This document shows, one piece after another, positions 61,450 to 64,000 of a stretch of 64,000 nucleotides of DNA. Origin of the DNA: Callorhinus ursinus (taxonomy: Eukaryota; Chordata; Mammalia; Carnivora; Otariidae). The stretch is from the NCBI RefSeq assembly GCF_003265705.1, contig NW_020312827.1, forward strand, positions 21,572,413 to 21,636,412, read 5' to 3'. The stretch's first letter is position 1. The number at the start of each line of letters is the position of its first letter. A program made the position numbers and the translations under genes. The notes under the pieces are model-generated. The model saw only the letters and a list, made by a program, of their open reading frames with translations, searched no databases and had not been told where the DNA came from.

Positions 61450-62170
61450 TCCGTATTTCTTTCTGCCAGGTGTCCTGGGCCGCTAATAACCTGGAAGCCC
61501 TGAAAAATTAATTTTGCTTGCAGTTTATTAGAATGTAAAGATACCAAGTGTTCAAGTCCCTAACCTTTGAGAGGGCAGGGTTGTCATTATGAATTTCCAG
61601 GGGAGAGTCGTTTTTCCTTTCCACCAAGACCTAAGGCAAACTGGTTCCTCTGTTGCTCTCCTTTCCAGTGGATGAATTTTTTTCTGGCTTACATTTGTAT
61701 TGAGGGACTATCTCTTCAAGTAACCCAACTTTCTGTAAGAGTCCCAGATTTGACTTATTACTGTGATCCAGACTGAGGTCTTTCTCACCCTTCCAGGTCT
61801 TGACTGTTAAAACCTGAGCATCTAGATTCCCGCTGTCCGGAGATGCCCTCTGAGCAGTCTGTGACTTCAGCACCTGCTTACGCTCAGTTTCATGCTCTTT
61901 TAGGTTCCTTCTTCTTTTTTTAACTTGTGAATTTCTCTTACTTTTTTGTTATTCATCTATGTATTTTAAAGTCTGTTTTATTTTATCCAGGATTTCTCAG
62001 GGTTTATAGTTTCTGGAATATATAGCTGATCCTATTGCTGAAAGCAGAACTTGCTGCTATTCATTCCTATGGAATGTTGTCCATTCTAGTGATTATTAGC
62101 ATCAATTTTATGCTAACGGACAGTGAATCCCAAATCTAGATCTTCAGACCTACACTGTCATCTGCTTTCT
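61450..62170. other. Non-coding stretch, probably decayed LINE
   Basis: No gene features. ORFs at 61567-61776 (+) and 61631-61873 (-) overlap and look random. Confidence 0.45.
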
Positions 62171-62190
62171 ATTTCCCATAAGCATTTGTT

Positions 62191-62392
62191 GTTTTTGTTT
62201 TTAAAGGTTAATTTATTTATTTTAGAGATGGTGGGAGGGGCAATGGGAGAGGGAGAGAGAGAGAGAATCTTAAGCAGACTCCACACCCCAGCCCAGAGGG
62301 GACTCAGGGTTCCATCTCATGACCCTAAGATCATGACCTGAGCCAAAATGGAGAGTTGGATGCTTAACTGACTGAGCTACCCAGGTGCCCCT
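62191..62392 (-). mobile_element. CanSINE, older subfamily
   Basis: Minus-strand copy with 'aatcttaagcagactcca', 'atgacctgagccaaaatggagagttggatgcttaactgactgagctacccaggtgcccc'. An older CanSINE type. Target-site duplication imperfect (about 'ataagcatttgtt' versus 'ttaagtatttgtt'). Confidence 0.88.
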
Positions 62393-62654
62393 CCATTAAG
62401 TATTTGTTAATATGAACTAGCAACTTGCATATTTCATCAGCTGTTAAAGCTCAAGATGTCCAAAGTGGAATTTATCTTCTTCCAGGAATTGATTCTCCTA
62501 TCCAATGTTGCTATTTTATTCTTTAACAAATCAACCTCATTCCTAGTTTTAGCCTATAAGCCTTGAAAATACAAGAAACACTTTTATATTCTTTATGCAA
62601 TCTGTCACTGTCTCCTCTCTTTGTCCCAATATCTGTATTGTAAATATCATTCTT

Positions 62655-62889
62655 TTTTTTAAATATTTACTTATTTATTTGAGAGAGAGAGTGTGTGCCT
62701 GTATATGTGCATATGCACATGCAGTGGGGAGGGGCAGAAGGAGAAGAGAATCTTAAGCAGACTCCATGCTGAGTGCAGAGCTGCAGGTGGAGCTCCATCT
62801 CAGGTCCCTGAGATCACCACCCTGAGATAACTACCTGAGCCCAAACCAAAAGTCGGCTGCTTAACCGACTGTGCCACCATGTGCCCCTA
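62655..62889 (-). mobile_element. CanSINE, older subfamily
   Basis: Minus-strand copy with 'gaatcttaagcagactccatgctgagtgcagagc' and 'ggctgcttaaccgactgtgccaccatgtgcccc'. Imperfect target-site duplication (taaatatcattctt before, aaattatcattctt after). Confidence 0.88.
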
Positions 62890-62909
62890 CAAATTATCAT
62901 TCTTAAATC

Positions 62910-64000
62910 CTACCCGGAATATAAGATCCTAATCACCTCACTTAAGAATAATTTGATATAATTTCAATGTATCTAGTATGTATTGATCATCTTTGTGAAA
63001 GGTAATATGCAAGCTGCTACAGTTGCTATAAAAGACGTGTTATTTGGCTCTTCCCTCAAGATTCTTGGTTTCAGATGGCTAATAAAAAAGAGTTTATTTA
63101 CTAATCTCAAATATATTATTTTTCAATTAAGTATTGACTAAACATAATCGATTGTCTAAATGTCTGTATCAGGTAACACATGTTTAGGGGGACAAGAAAT
63201 AAGAGACTCCAATGTTCGTTGGAGCTAGGGAATGACCCTGAAGACACTGAAGACAATGTGAAGAAAGGCAAAGTTGAGAGAGATGTTTTACTGATGACAT
63301 ATGACATCATTTCAGTGCCTGCACCTAATCAAATATCAGCTAGCTAAATAAGTCAATAAATTCCCATCTTCCTTTTCTTTATTGATATTAAGCTTCTTCT
63401 TGCTAAATTTTTTTTCACCTTTTAAAAACAAATCTTTTTTTTTTTTTTTTTGCCATCCTTCATTTCCCTTTAGGGGTCTAGTTGGGGCTAAATTTCTATA
63501 ATAAAAAGAATCCTGGTTATCCACCCTCAGTGAGGTTTTGATTTTGCAGTTCCCCAAGATTCCCTATTTTTTCTTGATTATAGTTACTACCTTTTCTTCA
63601 AAACTCATTACCCACTTGAAGTGTGCCCTGGATCCTCTAACTCATTGTTTTCTTCCCACTTTTGGATACCTATTGCATTTATTTTCAATTTTTTTGAAAA
63701 AAAATAAAACAACATGTAGCTAAGCATTAATTATTTTCTATCTCCCTTAATCTCTTTAATGAATGTTTAATATAGGAAAGTAAATATTTTAGTCATCTTT
63801 TATTTTCCTAGTGATAAACATAATGCCTGATTCATAGTTAGTGTTCGATACACTAATTTTTAATTAGACTTTATCTCGTGGAGAGAGGACAGTTCCATGA
63901 GAAATGAAAAAAAAATGTTTATTCATTTTACATCTACCACCAACCATAGTCAGATCTCTGACTCAACAAACACCTTTAGAAGATAATTACCCTGTGACTT
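62910..64000. other. Non-coding stretch to window end, nothing recognised
   Basis: AT-rich, with a T-run at 63437-63451 and no convincing ORF. Confidence 0.5.

Noticed and set aside
1..64000. CRISPR arrays, operons, phage or plasmid modules
   Set aside because: Nothing of the kind; the repeats are mammalian SINEs, LINEs and microsatellites, and the gene has introns.

Overview
This is mammalian nuclear DNA, most likely from a carnivoran. Nine tRNA-Lys-type CanSINE copies (the 'gcacctgggtggctcag ... gacctgagccgaaggcag' family) sit in it, several with perfect target-site duplications. None has the canid SINEC_Cf form, so a caniform outside the dog family (bear, mustelid or pinniped type) is the best guess. 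There are no bacterial-style operons, CRISPR arrays, rRNA or tRNA genes. A run of 10 Ns inside a (TG)n repeat marks a draft-assembly gap.

The window holds one recognisable protein-coding gene, DIO2 (type 2 iodothyronine deiodinase, a selenoenzyme that converts T4 to T3 in the ER membrane), complete on the + strand. A consensus CRE (39155) and a TATA box (39220) precede a 5' leader of about 690 nt with four small upstream ORFs. Coding exon 1 is 39940-40161 (74 codons). An 8,064-bp intron follows. Coding exon 2 is 48226-48801, with the catalytic selenocysteine UGA at 48400-48402 (residue 133). The 3' UTR runs about 5.1 kb to clustered AATAAA signals at 53886-53910. A well-formed form-2 SECIS element lies at 53601-53670, about 5.2 kb from the UGA it must recode.

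The flanks are gene-poor. 1-28 kb is packed with decayed repeats: L1 fragments of several ages, L2, MIR, a MER5A and a MER1-like hAT copy, an MLT1-type LTR, a CR1/L3-like relic and simple repeats. From about 28 kb to 39 kb I see mostly unique AT-rich sequence. Beyond the gene, 55-64 kb returns to repeats: an L1 3' end split by an LTR-like insertion, an old L1, and three CanSINEs. No CanSINE was seen between 25.5 and 60.9 kb, the interval that contains DIO2.

Points most worth a second look: the second in-frame UGA (codon 266) is followed by a tail that is shifted and shortened compared with the human tail as I remember it; an open reading frame in the intron begins exactly at a good splice acceptor in the phase of exon 1 (45263-45472); the 5' UTR carries overlapping uORFs and a potential U20/A19 hairpin; and the 3' UTR contains a palindrome nested in a 40-bp-spaced duplication. 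Repeat family names come from memory of consensus sequences and were not checked by a search.
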